A stretch of 64,000 bases of DNA from Pterobdella sp. o SKG-2022. Its lineage: Eukaryota > Annelida > Clitellata > Hirudinida > Piscicolidae. Where the stretch lies: the NCBI GenBank assembly GCA_964035795.1, contig OZ038324.1, forward strand, positions 3,566,908 to 3,630,907, read 5' to 3'. Within the stretch, counting starts at the first letter, position 1, and every line of letters begins with the position of its first letter. The translations under genes were made by a program, and so were the position numbers. The notes below the pieces were generated by a model, which worked only from the letters and a program-made list of their open reading frames with translations, ran no database searches and was not told the origin of the DNA. Positions 24,201 to 39,200 of the stretch are shown in pieces.

Positions 24201-27200
24201 ACATTTCAATCATGAAATTTTTGATTCTGGGGTCTTCTGCTGTAGTTCTAGAAACTTCTGAAGCTTTTTGCTAAAAATGTTCAAAATTCCGTATCTAAAT
24301 CTTTTTTTACATTTAAATAAAAAAACCAAAACATTTGGAAAATTATTTCAAAATGAATCGAGATTTTTTTTGCAAAGGATTTAATTCATCAAATGAAAGT
24401 TTTAATCTGAGGTTAGGAAAAGAATTGTAAGGTTCAAGTTTCTCAAGATTGCATGCTTCTTTCAAATCTTCTCCATGCAACACACTATTATAAAGATACA
24501 GTTTTCCAACTTTTAAGAAAACATCATTTTGTCTTTGACTAAGAGCTCCATAAAGCAACAATAATTTTGAAGCAACCAATTCTTGAGAAAATTTTTAAAA
24601 CAAGCTGCTGTTCTGTTTCAAAACATTTTTCATATTTTTTTTAACTCACATTTTTTAATTTTAAACACTTCGCCTTAAGCCTTCGCTTCGTGCCTTTCAT
24701 TTTCACATCTTCTCTTTCTTTGTACTCTTCTCTTTATGAAAAAATAATACGCCATTATTATGATATTTTGCAATTCAATAGTTCTTGCCATAAAAGATTC
24801 ATTAATTCAAAGAAGTGGCTATTATTTATTCTCACTCAAATTCAAATCATTTCCAAGCCCCCTATACTTTTAGGATTGTTGAAACAAATTAGATAAAAGC
24901 TAATTACCAATGTATACAAAGATAATTTCCTACTGATTATACTCAGAGAGTAAAACTTGAACAGGGCAATCTTTCCTAACTAACGAGTTGAGACAAAACT
25001 AAAAAATGGTTCATCAAAATAATCGCCAAAGAAGTTTTGCTTTTAATAATTTTAATATCTATTTATAATGTATTGAAAAAATAGCAAGATCTTGTCATTT
25101 AACCGCCATTCATCACAATTTTCACCATAATTTTATCAAAGTTTCGAAAAATTTTTTTAGCAATTCAAACATTTCATCAAGATTTGGAACAATTTTTAAA
25201 TATACGATTTGATATATGAAACCTTCATCCAATAAAATGACTACATATAGTTATGCTTTCAAAGCAATGGTTTTAAACGAGGAGGTATAAAGAAAATATT
25301 AAAAGAAATATTTTCTTCACTCAAATAATGGTTTAATAAATCATAAACAAAAGTTTTCGAAACTAAAAATAAACGATAATAACGCTTTTTCACTAAAAAT
25401 AGTTTAGTTTTATTTTTTTGAAAGTCTTCTTTGAATGCGTTGACTCTATGAAGTTTGCATGGTGATTTATGGTTTGTGGCATATGATTGGATGATTTGAA
25501 AATCAATTTTTGACTTAATTTTATGTGGAAATCAAAAACTCTTGCCTCGATGGGACAATTATTAATGTTTGCGTTGAGATTAAAAGTGAACGATAAAATT
25601 TTAATTAAGAATTTAAGTTTTATATCAATTTGAAACAACATTTATCTGAACAGAACATTCTCGAAAGCATTGATAAAAGCCTTAATTGATGGTCGGTTTA
25701 AATTAAGAACAAATCTTTCATTGTTTTATCGGATTTATAAAATTAAAAAATAAAAAAAAACAACAAGAAAGGGTTAAATTAAGAAAAACATATATATAGT
25801 TACTTCAACAAAAGGAAAAAAAAACGATAAAAAGCCACTAAACTTTAAACCGCTTCGTTAGAAAGATGACTTTGGCATTCCGAAGGGAGCGATGAGAGAG
25901 GTGATGGTTGGTGTAAGAAAAAAAACACCGCATGTATTAATTGAATAAAACCTCTCTGCAAAAAGCCATAAAAACAGATTAAAAGAGTTATTGAGTTGGA
26001 TAGATGGAATGTATCATCGACAATATGTTGCACAACTAGAGGTTGGATCCACAACTACCCCTACCATCGACAGATGGGAACAAGGCAAAGTAGACCTTAT
26101 TATGACATTTTTTAACACTCAATGATGTAGTATATGTACCCAAAAAAACAATCGCATGATTTGTTTTAACCAATATTAAAAAAATATTGAGCACAGAACT
26201 AAGTATGAAGGAGGAGAGGTCTACAGATCAACGTCATTGAGGTGTGGTGGCAAGAAGAGAGTTATAACTACCACAGTTGATGTGTTTTTGAAATAAGTAT
26301 TCATTTTTGAAATGAATAAAAAAAGAACTATGGCAGACATGCGTTAAAACGACAAAATGCATGGAATTCATTTTGATAAGATCTTTGATCAAAAAGTTCT
26401 TGAAAACATTCTTTTTGTTTAATTTTATAAAAGAAATCATCGAGTTGCTATAAAAAATAATGAGTAATTAAAATTTTTAATGAATAAAAACAAACTTTAA
26501 AACTGAAATAACTTTCCAAAAATTTTTTCATACTTCCTCAACCTCAAACCATAGATCCTGTACAGCAAAATCATGCTACTTTCAAAGCACAAGCCCACTC
26601 ACCCGCGGGACAGGAAACTTGTTGCTTGTTGGAGTTTTTCCACGTACCATCTTTACACCACAGACTCCAGGATTGCACAGTGAAGTTGCAGCCAATGATC
26701 GCTTTGTCCTTGGACCTCTGCACCCACCCTCTTTCAGGGGCTGGTGGGTCTGCGCACCCTACCACTGTGGTTAGTGGGTGTGAGGTAGTTGAGTGTTTGA
26801 GCGGGTGTTTGTGTGGATGTGAGTAGATTGAGAGTAGATGGAATCATGGTTTGGGGAGATGGTCAAATGCATGAGTTGATTAGGTCTATCTGCTAGCTGG
26901 ATGCGTAGGGGATGGATAGATGACATGGTTGATACATGATATAATTCATAAGTTATTTTTATTTGAATTTTTATTCAAATAATTGCAAGCATTTTTGGGG
27001 GTGTGATTTTTTTTTATCTAGTTTTGTTTTATACTAGTCTTGAGTGGGTGTTTTTGAGAAAAATTCAGTTTTTGAGTGTTTTTTAAGTTTATTTATATAT
27101 GTGTGTGGGAAACAAAAAATTTTTTTAGTTATTCAAGTTTACTTTTATTTTTAAAATTTATTAACTAGTTTTTAGCTATTCAATATTTGTATTATTACAG

Positions 27201-30200
27201 TAGTTATATATTTATCAACTAATTTGAGTGAAAAATAAAACAGTTTTGAATCTTTGTTGAAGCTTTTTTATATCTATCTTATATCAATTTTGTTACCTGG
27301 AGAAGGTATATAACTAATATCAAAAAGCTTTTTTCTACTAAGGTATAGATCTGATTTTGCTTTTTAATCCACATTTTTGAGGATAGATATAGACAAAGGT
27401 ACTAATGTGTTTATGTGCGTATGTTTATCATTTTGTGTGTGTGTGTTTGTGCGTGTGTGTGTATTTCACTTTTTTACGTGCTTGTGTTGATACGTGAGAA
27501 AATTAAGTTTGAAACTTGACTTTTAACTAAATGGGTTTTGAGTTATAGTGTTTTTTTGAAAAGTTTAAATTACTGTCACAAATGTCTAAATATAGATTTG
27601 AGTTTTGATGGAAAAAACCGGAAAAAACTTCAAAAAAACACATTAAAAACATAAAATTTGTGTTTTTTAATGGTATCTAAATAATTTCCACTTAGGAATA
27701 TTTTGTTGCCAGTTTCAACTAGATATTTTATCATTAAAAATTCTGTATGAGAATGACATTGCAAATATTATATGACAAACTCAAACAAATTTTATAAAAG
27801 TTACCAGAAAACTTTCAAACTTAAAAATTTTTAAATTTATTACTCAAGAATCCAAGTGTATTTCACGGAAGTAAAATTTATGGCTTTTGTGACAGTAAAG
27901 TTGAAACGAGTGTTAAGCTTTGAAATCAAAGTTTATGATAAATTTTGAGAAAAAGACACGAGGTACCGACTGAAAACAAAATCTTAAAACTATTTGAACA
28001 AATCAAGGGTTAACACATTTTAGAGCTTCTTCAGAGCTTAGAGGGATAAACCAATGAAAAAAAGCGGGTTTTTTACGTAGAAATCAGATCATTCTAGATT
28101 TCAATTGATACATTTTAATGTTACCAATAAAATCAACAAAAATCACCGCCACCAGAATCCCCAATAGAAATGGAATAGCATTGAAAAGCAGGATGAAAAA
28201 GATTGAGAATAATCTCATTTTTTCAACATTATAAAAGCAAGACGGATTTTGATATTAAAATTCAAAAGTGGTGATGCTAACGGCTGCAGACCCGCGCTTC
28301 AATAATTAATATCGATTTACAACCTTCTCTTTGTGTTTCAAGTTTCAACCACTTGTGGAAAATTTTTATTTTCGTCACACATTATTATACTATGTTTGTA
28401 TATGATTTTATTGAATTTTTCCTATTTAAAATTTTTATGGCCTCTTTATTAAGTTAATTTTTGATCTAAGCGCTTGCTTTTATTCCGTGTACAAGCATTG
28501 TCCACTAATGATATAAAAAGTAATGTTGGAATATTCCCCAAAATAACTGAAATCTAAGACTTGGATTCTTCCTACAACGGCTTAAAAACTTTTTCATAAG
28601 GTAAAAAAATTTATTTTTAGTTTCAAAAAGACAACAACTGAATTGAATCACTTAGTTTAAAATTTCATTTTAACGTGTAAATGATGGTCTAGAAAGATCA
28701 TTTTTAAAAAATAAAAAGCTCGTAAAGTTAAAACTTCTCAAAACCGTTATTTTATTTTTTTAAATAATTGAATAAATGAAACAAATTGAGAATTTAAAAA
28801 AAAATAAATTTCTAAAGTAACAAAATTCTACTTTTAAATTGCATCGAACATGTAAAAAGAGCGTTGTATGCACAATTTGAAAGACTATTAAATCATGTTT
28901 AAAAACCTTAAATTCTTAACAAAATCTTTTAGGATTTGCTGTTAAAAACACCAGGTTAAAAAGCTGTTAATAAAACTTGATAAAGAAATTTAACAGTTAC
29001 ATCAGAAGTTTTGAAACGAAGTGAAATAAATCATAAAGTGGCTGAAATAAATCAACATAATAACACAAGACAACAGCCAATTCATGAATTCCAAAGTTCA
29101 GACCTCTACAAAAAATGATTTTTGAGCAAGTGCATGATTAATAAGATTGGTTGCTTGGTATTTCATACTCTTCGTTATATTCAACGATTCTATCTTCTTT
29201 ATGGTCTGTCTCACTAATTTCTGTTTGCTTTCTTTCCACTTAATTGTGGTAGAGTTATCGGCTTTTTGTAGATAAGATATATTCTCATGAAATATAATCC
29301 TTGAAACGTTATTGAATTAACGTAAAATGTCTTGTAAGAATTTGTCTTTTTCGATAATTAGTAAATTGATATCTTTTAAAAATTGAAAGTGAAACTTCAA
29401 AAGTTACTCGAAAAAAAACAGTGAAAAAAGCTGCGGAAATTGAATTTTTGCAACAAACACCAACATCAGGGTCATATTTTTTGAGTTTTAGGGCACAAAT
29501 TATGATTGAAAAAACGTATGACTCTCTGAAGGATGACAAAGCTTTTAGCTGGCAATAACTATTTATGTTCGCATTAAAATCGAGTTTTACATATTTTCAA
29601 GTAGAAATTTTTAATTATTTAAAAACATGAGTATTCTCTTAACATTTGGTTCAAAACGAACCAAACTTTAAAACTTTCAAACCCTATAACTTCAACGCTT
29701 AAAAATGGAACAGCCCCAGAAGAGGATTCGAATCGCGCGGTTCGGCAATTATTTATACTTAAGTTTAATCCTTAGCATCTTCGGAAGATTTTCAAACACG
29801 AGAAGTATCAATTCAGGCATTCAACAGATGCATGCAAGTCTCTTATGAGTATTACAGCTTGTTTTTACGATGCAATTTTCATTATGATGTTGGTGCTATT
29901 GTTTATTTTATAGTTATTACAACATAGTTTGTGTTTTAAAATTGTTTTTGCAAGAGTATCATATGCAAAATCCTTTTCTAATGAATCATTAATAACTTCG
30001 TGACCAAACACAATAAGGTTTTTTATAATTATGAACAAAAAACATAACAAATTGGAAACTGCATGAATAACCTTTGAAAAACATAATTGGTGGAAATAAT
30101 GCAGTTTGGAATGAATTGAATGAAAACTTTGCGATAAATAAGACGATAAACTGACGTAATTTGTTGGTAGGTGATTTGATTTACCAGGCTAACTCTACAA

Positions 30201-33200
30201 TCCCTAGCCATAACATTTGCAATTGTGTGTAGATATTTGCATAACAATCACGACGCATACTCAATGTAATAAAATGGAAAGTCCTAACGAAATATCTAAA
30301 ATATGGGGTTTTATAGTACTAAGTGTTATTTTTGGGGTTTGTTGATGCTTTCCTTAATAAAGCTTTAATTGCACAGGAGGATTGCTATTTAAGAAGAATA
30401 TTAAATTCATGAAAGCCATTTTGAAGTCGTTTTAATAATTTTTTCAAAGCAATTAAATTTTTAAAACTTTGGACAATTTTTTTGAGAAGAGTTTTATAGA
30501 AATGAAGGTTTGAAGAGATATTGAAATTTATACTGAAAGTCTGCCATTCGGCTTTCATTCGGTTTCTTTGTTAATATGATTAAGTCAGTTAGAAAACTCA
30601 CTAAGTGGTCATGTATCTTATCTATATATAATATACCTTTTATTTATTCAAAAATACATTTTTGCCTTAATTGCAGTTCTTTCTCAACGCCTGGCAACTA
30701 TAAACTTCCGCATATTAACCACTCCATTTAATTATTTCTTGTTGTACAAAATGGAGAAAACACCTAGAAAAAAGAAAAACAAACACAATGTAATAAATAA
30801 AATACACACAAAAAGCAGATGAAATACAAAAAAAAGCTACAAAAACGAAGTTAAAATATAGTAATATTTCACCTAAAAGTTTTATGTTGTTCTAAGAAAA
30901 AATAAAACCAAAGATAAGATAAATGTAAATGAGCATTGTTTGTCAGCAGTAAACAATGATTTCAAAAATTAAAAGGAAACATTGACTTGTAACTCATTTG
31001 AATATAACCAATGATAATTCAATATTTAGCTTTTTAATTATTTTCAAATACTTTTGAATTTTTTAAAAATATTCTACCACTTGAGAAAAACAAAATGTTA
31101 TTTCGGTTATTTTATAGCGCTGAACATATAAAACATTCAAACAAAAGCCATAAACAACAGCACATTTTCCCGATATATTATTAGGACTTTTAAGATGTAG
31201 TTATGTGTACCAATTAGCTTTATGTCTTTTTTAAAGCTTTTTCAATCACTTCCTACTTGCTTTGTTTTCAGTCGTCATCAATTTGCCTCTGAATAACTAA
31301 TGATAACGCTTTGAATTCTAGTAGAGTAATTGAATATACGCGCTGTTTTATGACCAACTCTTTTTACATTATTAGCACAAAAAACTGTTTTAAATACCCA
31401 AAAAACCTTTGAAATTCATCAATAAAAAGCCTAGAAAATTGCTAAATTAAGCGTAGAAACACGACTAATTAAATTCGAAATTTCAAGGCCCATACCAGAA
31501 ATAATTAAAAGGTTCAGGTGGTCAAAGAGGAAGTAATGATACCCTTTCAAGCCTAACAAGATCATCTTGTCTTTGACGGGTTAGTATTAATTGTGAAAAG
31601 TTTCTTATGTTTATTTGGGGAGTTATTTTTACAGTTTGATGGTGTAATTAGAGTTGAAGAAAACCCCTGTGTACGTATCAAACTGACTCATTAAAGCTCG
31701 ACATTTTTTTTTTAAAAATGTCTTTAAAATAATTTAAAAAATTTGTTTTACGTTCTTGTTTCATTTTCACAAATTAGCGGGTTTTTTACAAGTCTAATAT
31801 GATTTTACATTTCAGAAAACTCCACAAATTATGTCTACTTTTAAAAAAATTTTTGTCCGATAATCCAAAAAGTTTTAGAAAACGCTTCAATCGAAAAAAA
31901 ATCAGAAGAATTAGGAAGGATTTTATAAAAACATAAAATTAAGCAAAAAGAATTGTGAACTTTATTTTTTCACCTTTAAAGTATATGAATAAAACAAACC
32001 AACTGGCGTAAGGAAGTTTTTAAGAGACATCGTATGTTCTTAGTAATTTTGAATTTATTAAAATATACTTCCTGATTTATAAGAAATTTCTTAAAAGGAC
32101 ATGTAAAACAAATTTCATTCAACTAAAATATTTGCTAAGTGCAACCTATTTAATGATAAAATAATCGATCATATAAGCATATCTAAATACTAAATTATGT
32201 TAATTATTATATAAGTTACTTATTTGAATATAATAAAATAATTAATACCAGAAAAATGATACTTGAAAAATGCACTCAAATACATAGCCATAAAATAAAA
32301 CAATCAAAAACCCGGCGACTATATGTGCCTGGTCTTCTATAGAGGGTGAAAGCATTAAAGCATTGCATACGTTAGCCTTAAAGAGTTGAAGTTTGTGTGA
32401 ATAACGAGGTTAATCAATCAAAGATGCAGCGTATAAATTAAAAGCTGATGGGAACTTTTTGTGCTATAATGATGATGCAACACCAATCGACAATTGCAAA
32501 GAAGTGATTACATAGGATATTATGCACTTTGCTTGATTTATACCTCAAATAAATTCACTGAATGTAAAAAATACTAACCATGAAACTTCATGAGAAAGTT
32601 GATACTGCTATCTTCCACCACGTTTGTCGGAACTTCGACGAACACGTGGTTAGAGCTGGAGGTATAAGTCACATGTTCTCTAGTGTTTCCAGCGCAGACA
32701 TGAGGTTTGCGGTCTTCCGAGAAGCCTTTTTCCGTCACCATAGCAAGCACGTGACAATAATTGTTACTCTCCAAAATATCATACCTACCTACGTTTTTGT
32801 AAGCTTCTTCTTTGTATGGCTTGTATCGGTTGTGAAGAGAGAAGTCGTAGAGGGTGAGTTGTATGTGTTGGCCATGGGGCACTTTGATGGACCAAGGGCA
32901 AGAAGATGTTCCGTGTTTGAAGGTTCTTGTTGCGTGGCTAGCCAAAAAGCCAGACTGAGTGCCTGTTATGGCCACCTTTTGTTCTTCACCACACACCTTC
33001 CACCCCCATTCGAGCGTCGGAACTGCGTATGGGTGTTTTAATGGGATAATTTAACTGCAAAGCATCATTATACTTTTAACAACTAATTGACACAAAATCT
33101 TTAAGCCTTTGAAATAATATAGCTTTTTGCGGCTTCAGTATTGAATTTCAAACAAAATACGATGATCAAACTTCAACTTTATACTCCACGAAAATTTCTC

Positions 33201-36200
33201 TGAATATAGTTAACGTAGTGAAAAGTATAAACTTAGTTTTGCGGTTTATAAAGCAATTCATCAATTGCTTCCCAATCAATCACCACCCTCATAAACTATC
33301 AATAAACTTTCAACAATGCGTTCAGTCAATCACCCCCAACTTTAGCGAGCTTTGCAGCTAACATTTCTATTAATTCATCGTTATTTCAGCAAATCAATCT
33401 ATCCCACTTGACAGTTTTAAGCTATTAAAATCTTATTAGCTACAATTATTACGAGTTTCCTCTCAAATTTTAAGAGAAGTATTTTATCATTAGTTTAAAG
33501 TATGTAATTTATTTCTGAGTTTCACTGAAATTTCATTCATATGAGTAAAGTGAGCTTTTTTGATGTTAATGGCTTGACCATCCATCAAGCCCAAACCATT
33601 CAACATTACTTAAAAATTAATTTGAAAAGAAATCTTTTTTTCGTGAAACTTTTGCTTTAACATTTTATAAACTTAACACTTCATGAAAATTTTGCTTATT
33701 AGGTCATCAAAAACTTTTAACTTTAAACTATAATTCTAAGAAAATTCTTTTTCCACCTTCTTATTTAAACATTTATTAACCCATTACATTGTATTTGAAC
33801 TAAAAACCCCGAAAAATAAAACAGATTCCGCTGTATGTTGAAACGAGTCGGCTAAAACTTCAATAAAACAGATCGAAATACAACACACTTTCCAAGTAAT
33901 TAATTTATAAACGGTGGACCAAATCGCTCGATTGGGAGAGTGTTGAAGGCAGATTTACAAGATTCAGGGTCCAAAACCCGACCAGGATAATATCTCTTCT
34001 AATTTAAATGCCTATTTAAGTGCTAATTTAATAAAGGTTCTCTTTCTCAATAACAAAAATAAACATAAGAAAATTACAAAGGTTGATACAAACCATCTAC
34101 ACACTGGAAGGAGGCTTGCAAATACGCAAACATGTCCTTGCCGCAATTGAGTATTTTATGAAGAGCGTTGTTCGGTAAATCTAATTGACATGAAGTTTTT
34201 CCTGTTCAATGAAGGTTTGTTGTTGTGGTTGTGAGTTTTAGTGGTGGTAGTGGTAGTGTTGGGGGTGGTGGTGGTGATGATGGTAGTTGGGGTGACGGTG
34301 TTTGAAGATTTTACGGCGGTGGTTATAAGGATGTTTGAAGTGATGGTCGGAGTTGTGGTGTTATGTGTGTGGGAGGTGTAATTTTATAGCCAATATGCAT
34401 TTTTTAAGTCGTTTTCGGGGTAATTTATTTTGTAATTAATGTTGAGGTAATTTGTTTCGAGAGTAAATTTTTATCTTAGTCTACACTTTTTAAAACGTTT
34501 ATAGCTGTACACAGATGAAATGGTTTTGAGGAATTCTTCGAAATATTAGTAAAATGTTTTGGAAATTTTTATTATTCACAAAATGCTTTCAAACGTGAAT
34601 CAATAAGATTGATTTAAAGCTTAAGCCCAAATTTTATTCAAGGACTTTGTTAAGCAAACAACGTGATAATAGACATATAATTGAAATATGAGATAGAAGT
34701 AACTACGGGGTAATGTAAAGAATTAATAAGAAATAAAAGTAGAACAGAAAAAAAAAGATTATTTAAAATATTAATTTAAAAATTTAATTAAAAAAAACAA
34801 CATATTAAAAAATAACTTAAAAAACAAACAAATGTTAAAAAAAGATCGAATGTTACATCAAACATGAAATGACGTACTAATAACTCGGAAAAAAAGGCCC
34901 ACCTGAACAAAGATGATCCATGAAACTAAGAGCATCTTCGTAGCAACCAATCAGGATGTCCGAATCGATGCACCTGCTCACATTCATTCTGCCATACACG
35001 GCTGACGTCATCAGCACCAACTGGTTGGTGGCACATGTGGCATTGAAGGTCTCAAACTGGCAGTAGATGTTGCTGGTTTGTTGATGGAGGATGCTGGCTT
35101 GGTGCAAGTCAAAGTGGGATGGGTTATGATGGATTTGGAAGGGGAAGTTGTTAAGGTTGATGTGTTCTTGTCTTTTGGGACGTTTTAGAAGGAGGTGTGG
35201 TGTGGGGGACGATGTAGGTTCAACAGAGAGGGTGGTTCCACCAAGAGGCTTGATAACTTGTTGAAGCTTGCTGTTGAACAGACTTCCTGAAAGATTGTAA
35301 AAAGTAGAAAAGCTTTTTGTTGCTGAAAGATGAAACGAACGAGGGAAAAGATGCATTGACGGCAGATGAGTATGTAGGCTGAGTACTTTATCATGGCTTA
35401 TATCTGTCAAGCTGCTTTTTTGACCAGAATTGAAAAAATTTTTCTTTTTTTTTGCTATATTTGGTAGATGAAGTTTCAATTTATGCGTAAAGATCTGACT
35501 GCTTTGTTGATTAAATTTCAGCTGTGTATTTTTCAATCGGACTAATTTGTTTTTTGATTCGTAGGATGTTTTGATGGTTGGCGAATGAAATCTTGCCACC
35601 ACGCTCCTTCCCTGTTGCAGATCTGTGCATGATTTACATTACAGAGCATGTATAATTCATTTTTCAGTAAGAAAATATTTTATTTACACTAATTCTTTCA
35701 CAATACTGTTCAATTTTTATTCTTTAAACATTTCCAAAAACATTGAGTATTTACCGAAATGAAATTTGAATGACAAATTGTAATGTAAGTTAAAATCTAT
35801 AAAATCATTCCAATTAGTATTTGTTCACTCTGCAATTATTTAAATTCGAGTAAAAAATATTATAATGTTCATGAAAAATATTTTAAAACACAAAAAAAAG
35901 CTTATTCGTTCGAAACTCCTCGTTGAATTATTCCTACAAGCATTTCTAAAAAATTCGAAAATTGCTTGAAACTAAAGTTAAGTTACATTTTCCCGGAAAA
36001 GACTTCCTCCTAAATAAGCGAAGTCACGCAAAGATTATGAAAAGGCAAATAAAGCAGACTGAATTTTACATTCAGCATTCTCTCTGCCGTAAGTTTTAAA
36101 TTTTAATCGTTCATTTGTCACCGTTACAATTGGGATTTATGGCATCCAAAGCTTGAGACTTTCTTGTTTTGATTTGTTTTGATTTTCTTGTTTCAAATAT

Positions 36201-39200
36201 AATTAGGTATATGAAATGTTTTGTTTTTAAATAAAAACAAATAAAAATTATTTTTGGTGCATTTTCTTGAGGATATAAAATTTCCGACACTTTTCATAAT
36301 GCTCATCCATGCATTTTACAGTGAATTCACTCACGATAAAAAATTACTTTTTCATATTAAAAAAACCACAAGTTTTTGAAATTATACATACAAAAAATTC
36401 TCCAAAATAAAATAATTTTGACTGAATTTTATAAAATAGCTGATTTATTCAGAGACAAATGTTAACTGATTCTGTGAAAAATCCTGTTATTAATGGTTTT
36501 TTATGTAACCTTTAACCTTTAACCTTTACCTAAAGTTCGATGGGGTTTTGATAATGATGTCTACGAGAACGATCATAACGACGACAAAATAAAAGTAAAT
36601 GTGGTAAAAATAATGGCGAGGGGTGTGAGAATGTATATGAGGAAATATTATTAGATACATTCTGATGATGAGGCATAAGGATGAAGATAATGAGGATGAA
36701 GATAATGAGGATGAAGATAATGAGGATGAAGATAATGAGGATGAATAAAACGAGGATGAAGATAATGAGGATGAATAAAATGGTTGACGAAATAAAGAAA
36801 ATATAATTCAAAAAAATGGTCAAAAAATGAACAAAAATTGTAATTAAAAAGTAATAAAAAAAGTAATAAAACAATAATAATAAATAAAAAATAAAAAAAA
36901 TAATAATAAACACAAAAGTAACAAAACAATATAAATATATAAAAAAGTAATAATGATAATGGAAAGGTAATGGCGTTTCGCTCATAAGAAAGATAGCCTG
37001 GGAGACAAAATTTAAATACAAATATTTAATGAAATTTATTTTGATTTAATAATTTTGTAAGAAAACTGAGCAATTCAGTCATTTTGTTTTTAAAAGTTTA
37101 CCCATTAAATAGCTTGAAAACATAGTTGAAATATAAATGGTAGGGAGAGTATCAGATTTTTATGCTTGGATGACGAGGGTGTATGCAGGAACGACTATAA
37201 ACAAGAGGCTACCGGGTGGTTGATTGGAATACTGGGAAGAACTTTAGTGAGGAGAGAGGTTGGATTTCTTAATAAAATTATTTATTCATTTAAATTTTAA
37301 AAATTATTGTTGAAGGCAGAGTTATGAAGGATTGGGATTATTTTAAAAGTTGGAAATGATAAATTTCAACAAAGATGGATTTTTGAACATAAAAATTCAA
37401 TATTAAAACCGAAAAAAAATTTAATCAAAAAAAAAAGATTTTTCAAACAAAAACCAATATGAATGCAAAACTGAATTTTTAATAAAAACTCGAACTATGT
37501 GAAAAGATGCGTTATTTTCGGCCGACTTTCCAATATTACATTCCGTTTGCTGCAGTAGAATTTGTCAAAACAATCCTAATTCCCAGTCTTTGAATAAAAA
37601 CATTGAATACACTAATGAAAAATTATCATTAAAACGTCTGAAGTGAGAGGAATAAAAATGAAGAAAGGTAATGACAAAATTAAATGAAAACTAAGAGTAT
37701 TTTTGGGAAAAGAGCCATTAAAACTCACGAATCAAGGAAGAAATAGACCCAAAAGTTAAACATACTTAAATCAAAAAAACAGAATTTCTATCTATCCAAC
37801 CACCAGCATTTACCCTAAAAACAAAGCATTAATTCCAAAGAGTATCAACACAACAAAATTTTATAAGCTCCTAGAAAACTGTAGTTATTTTCACATCATT
37901 TCTTAACGTTCATCGAGAGATGAGTAATGGGAGAGACAAGAGGAGGCACCCTAGCGTGAAATCTCCTACTGACAGGTCGCTACGCCAAGCTTGCAAAAAT
38001 TGTTTTTATCTGTTTACCATGCCACCTTTTTGCCTAAATTATCCGCCATATCATACAGTTTTTCACTTCAGTCTTTTTCAATATTTTTTCAATAAATTTA
38101 AATAACTGTGAGTTTTTTAATATTTATTTTTTTTAATATAATATGACCTTGTTTATAGAATTAATTGAATAAAATTTTTTTGACACTTTTTTTGATAAAT
38201 TTTAGCTTTTTCATTACTTCCATAACACATGATAAATTGACCTAACGATTAACTTTAGTAACTTTCATACTTTAAAAAGTTTTAAAAATTTAGTAAAAAA
38301 AATAAAATTTTAAACAAAAAATGATGTTTTTTTGTTCTTCAAAGCAATATATACTTTTGAAAACTAAATTAGCAAAGCAGAATTTATACTGTTGACTTTT
38401 TTCTAAGTAAAAAAAAGTTGCAAAATAAAAAGCCAACCAGCAGCCCAATGAAACTGAAAGCCTAGTTCATAACAAAATTCAATTTTCAAAGAAAAACAAT
38501 CGTGGAAAAATAATTTTACAATTAAGAAAAAACTTAAACTCAAAGTTTCACACAGAGCAAAAGGAAGCAGTGAAAAATACGCATACTTGAGATATCACTT
38601 AAGGTCCTTCATTTAATTATTTCTCGTAATTTTCATGTTTTTCCTTTAAAATTATATTTCAAAAATTTAGAAAGTGTGTAAATTCATCTATTTCATGTTT
38701 ATGTTGTGTATATTTTCATTTTGAATTCTTAAAAAAATGCCTATTTGTAATGAATATTGGAATGAAAAGTTAAAATATTCACTTTTTTTACATTTTTACA
38801 CTGTATTTATTTGTTAGACTTATAAAATTTCTAAATGAGAATGAAACAGTCTAAATTTTTCAAACAAGGTTGGTCTTGTTGAAGATATATCTCAGCCCGT
38901 TAATCTTCATTTAACTTAAGAGTTTTAACCTTAATTATTTTCAACCAAAAATAATCCCTGAGTCACAACTGAAGTCTTGATAATGTTACAAGTAAAACAA
39001 AAAAATTTTAAAATTAAAGAAGTCTTTATAAGAGTTTCAATGGCAAAAAAAATCACGAAAAACATATCAGCTCTGAATGAATTACTCGACGAAAGAAAAC
39101 GTTCTAAAATCTCCAAAAATTGTCGACTTGACGAAAAAATCTTTCTTTCAAATAGAAAACTTAATAAATATTCACATAGCTGTTAAATTAGTTTTTTTTA

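Noticed and set aside
32580..33041. 153-residue frame on the plus strand
   Set aside because: It is antisense to the CUB exon, whose cysteine pattern and splice phases are decisive.
34210..34380. GGT-rich stretch (GTGGTGGTAGTGG...) next to the second SUEL exon
   Set aside because: Simple repeat within an intron; it may form G-rich structures, but nothing distinguishes it from other low-complexity DNA.
36530..37021. 163-residue Ile/Phe/Leu-rich frame on the minus strand
   Set aside because: It is produced by the 15-bp repeat and surrounding T-rich sequence on the complementary strand; composition is not protein-like.
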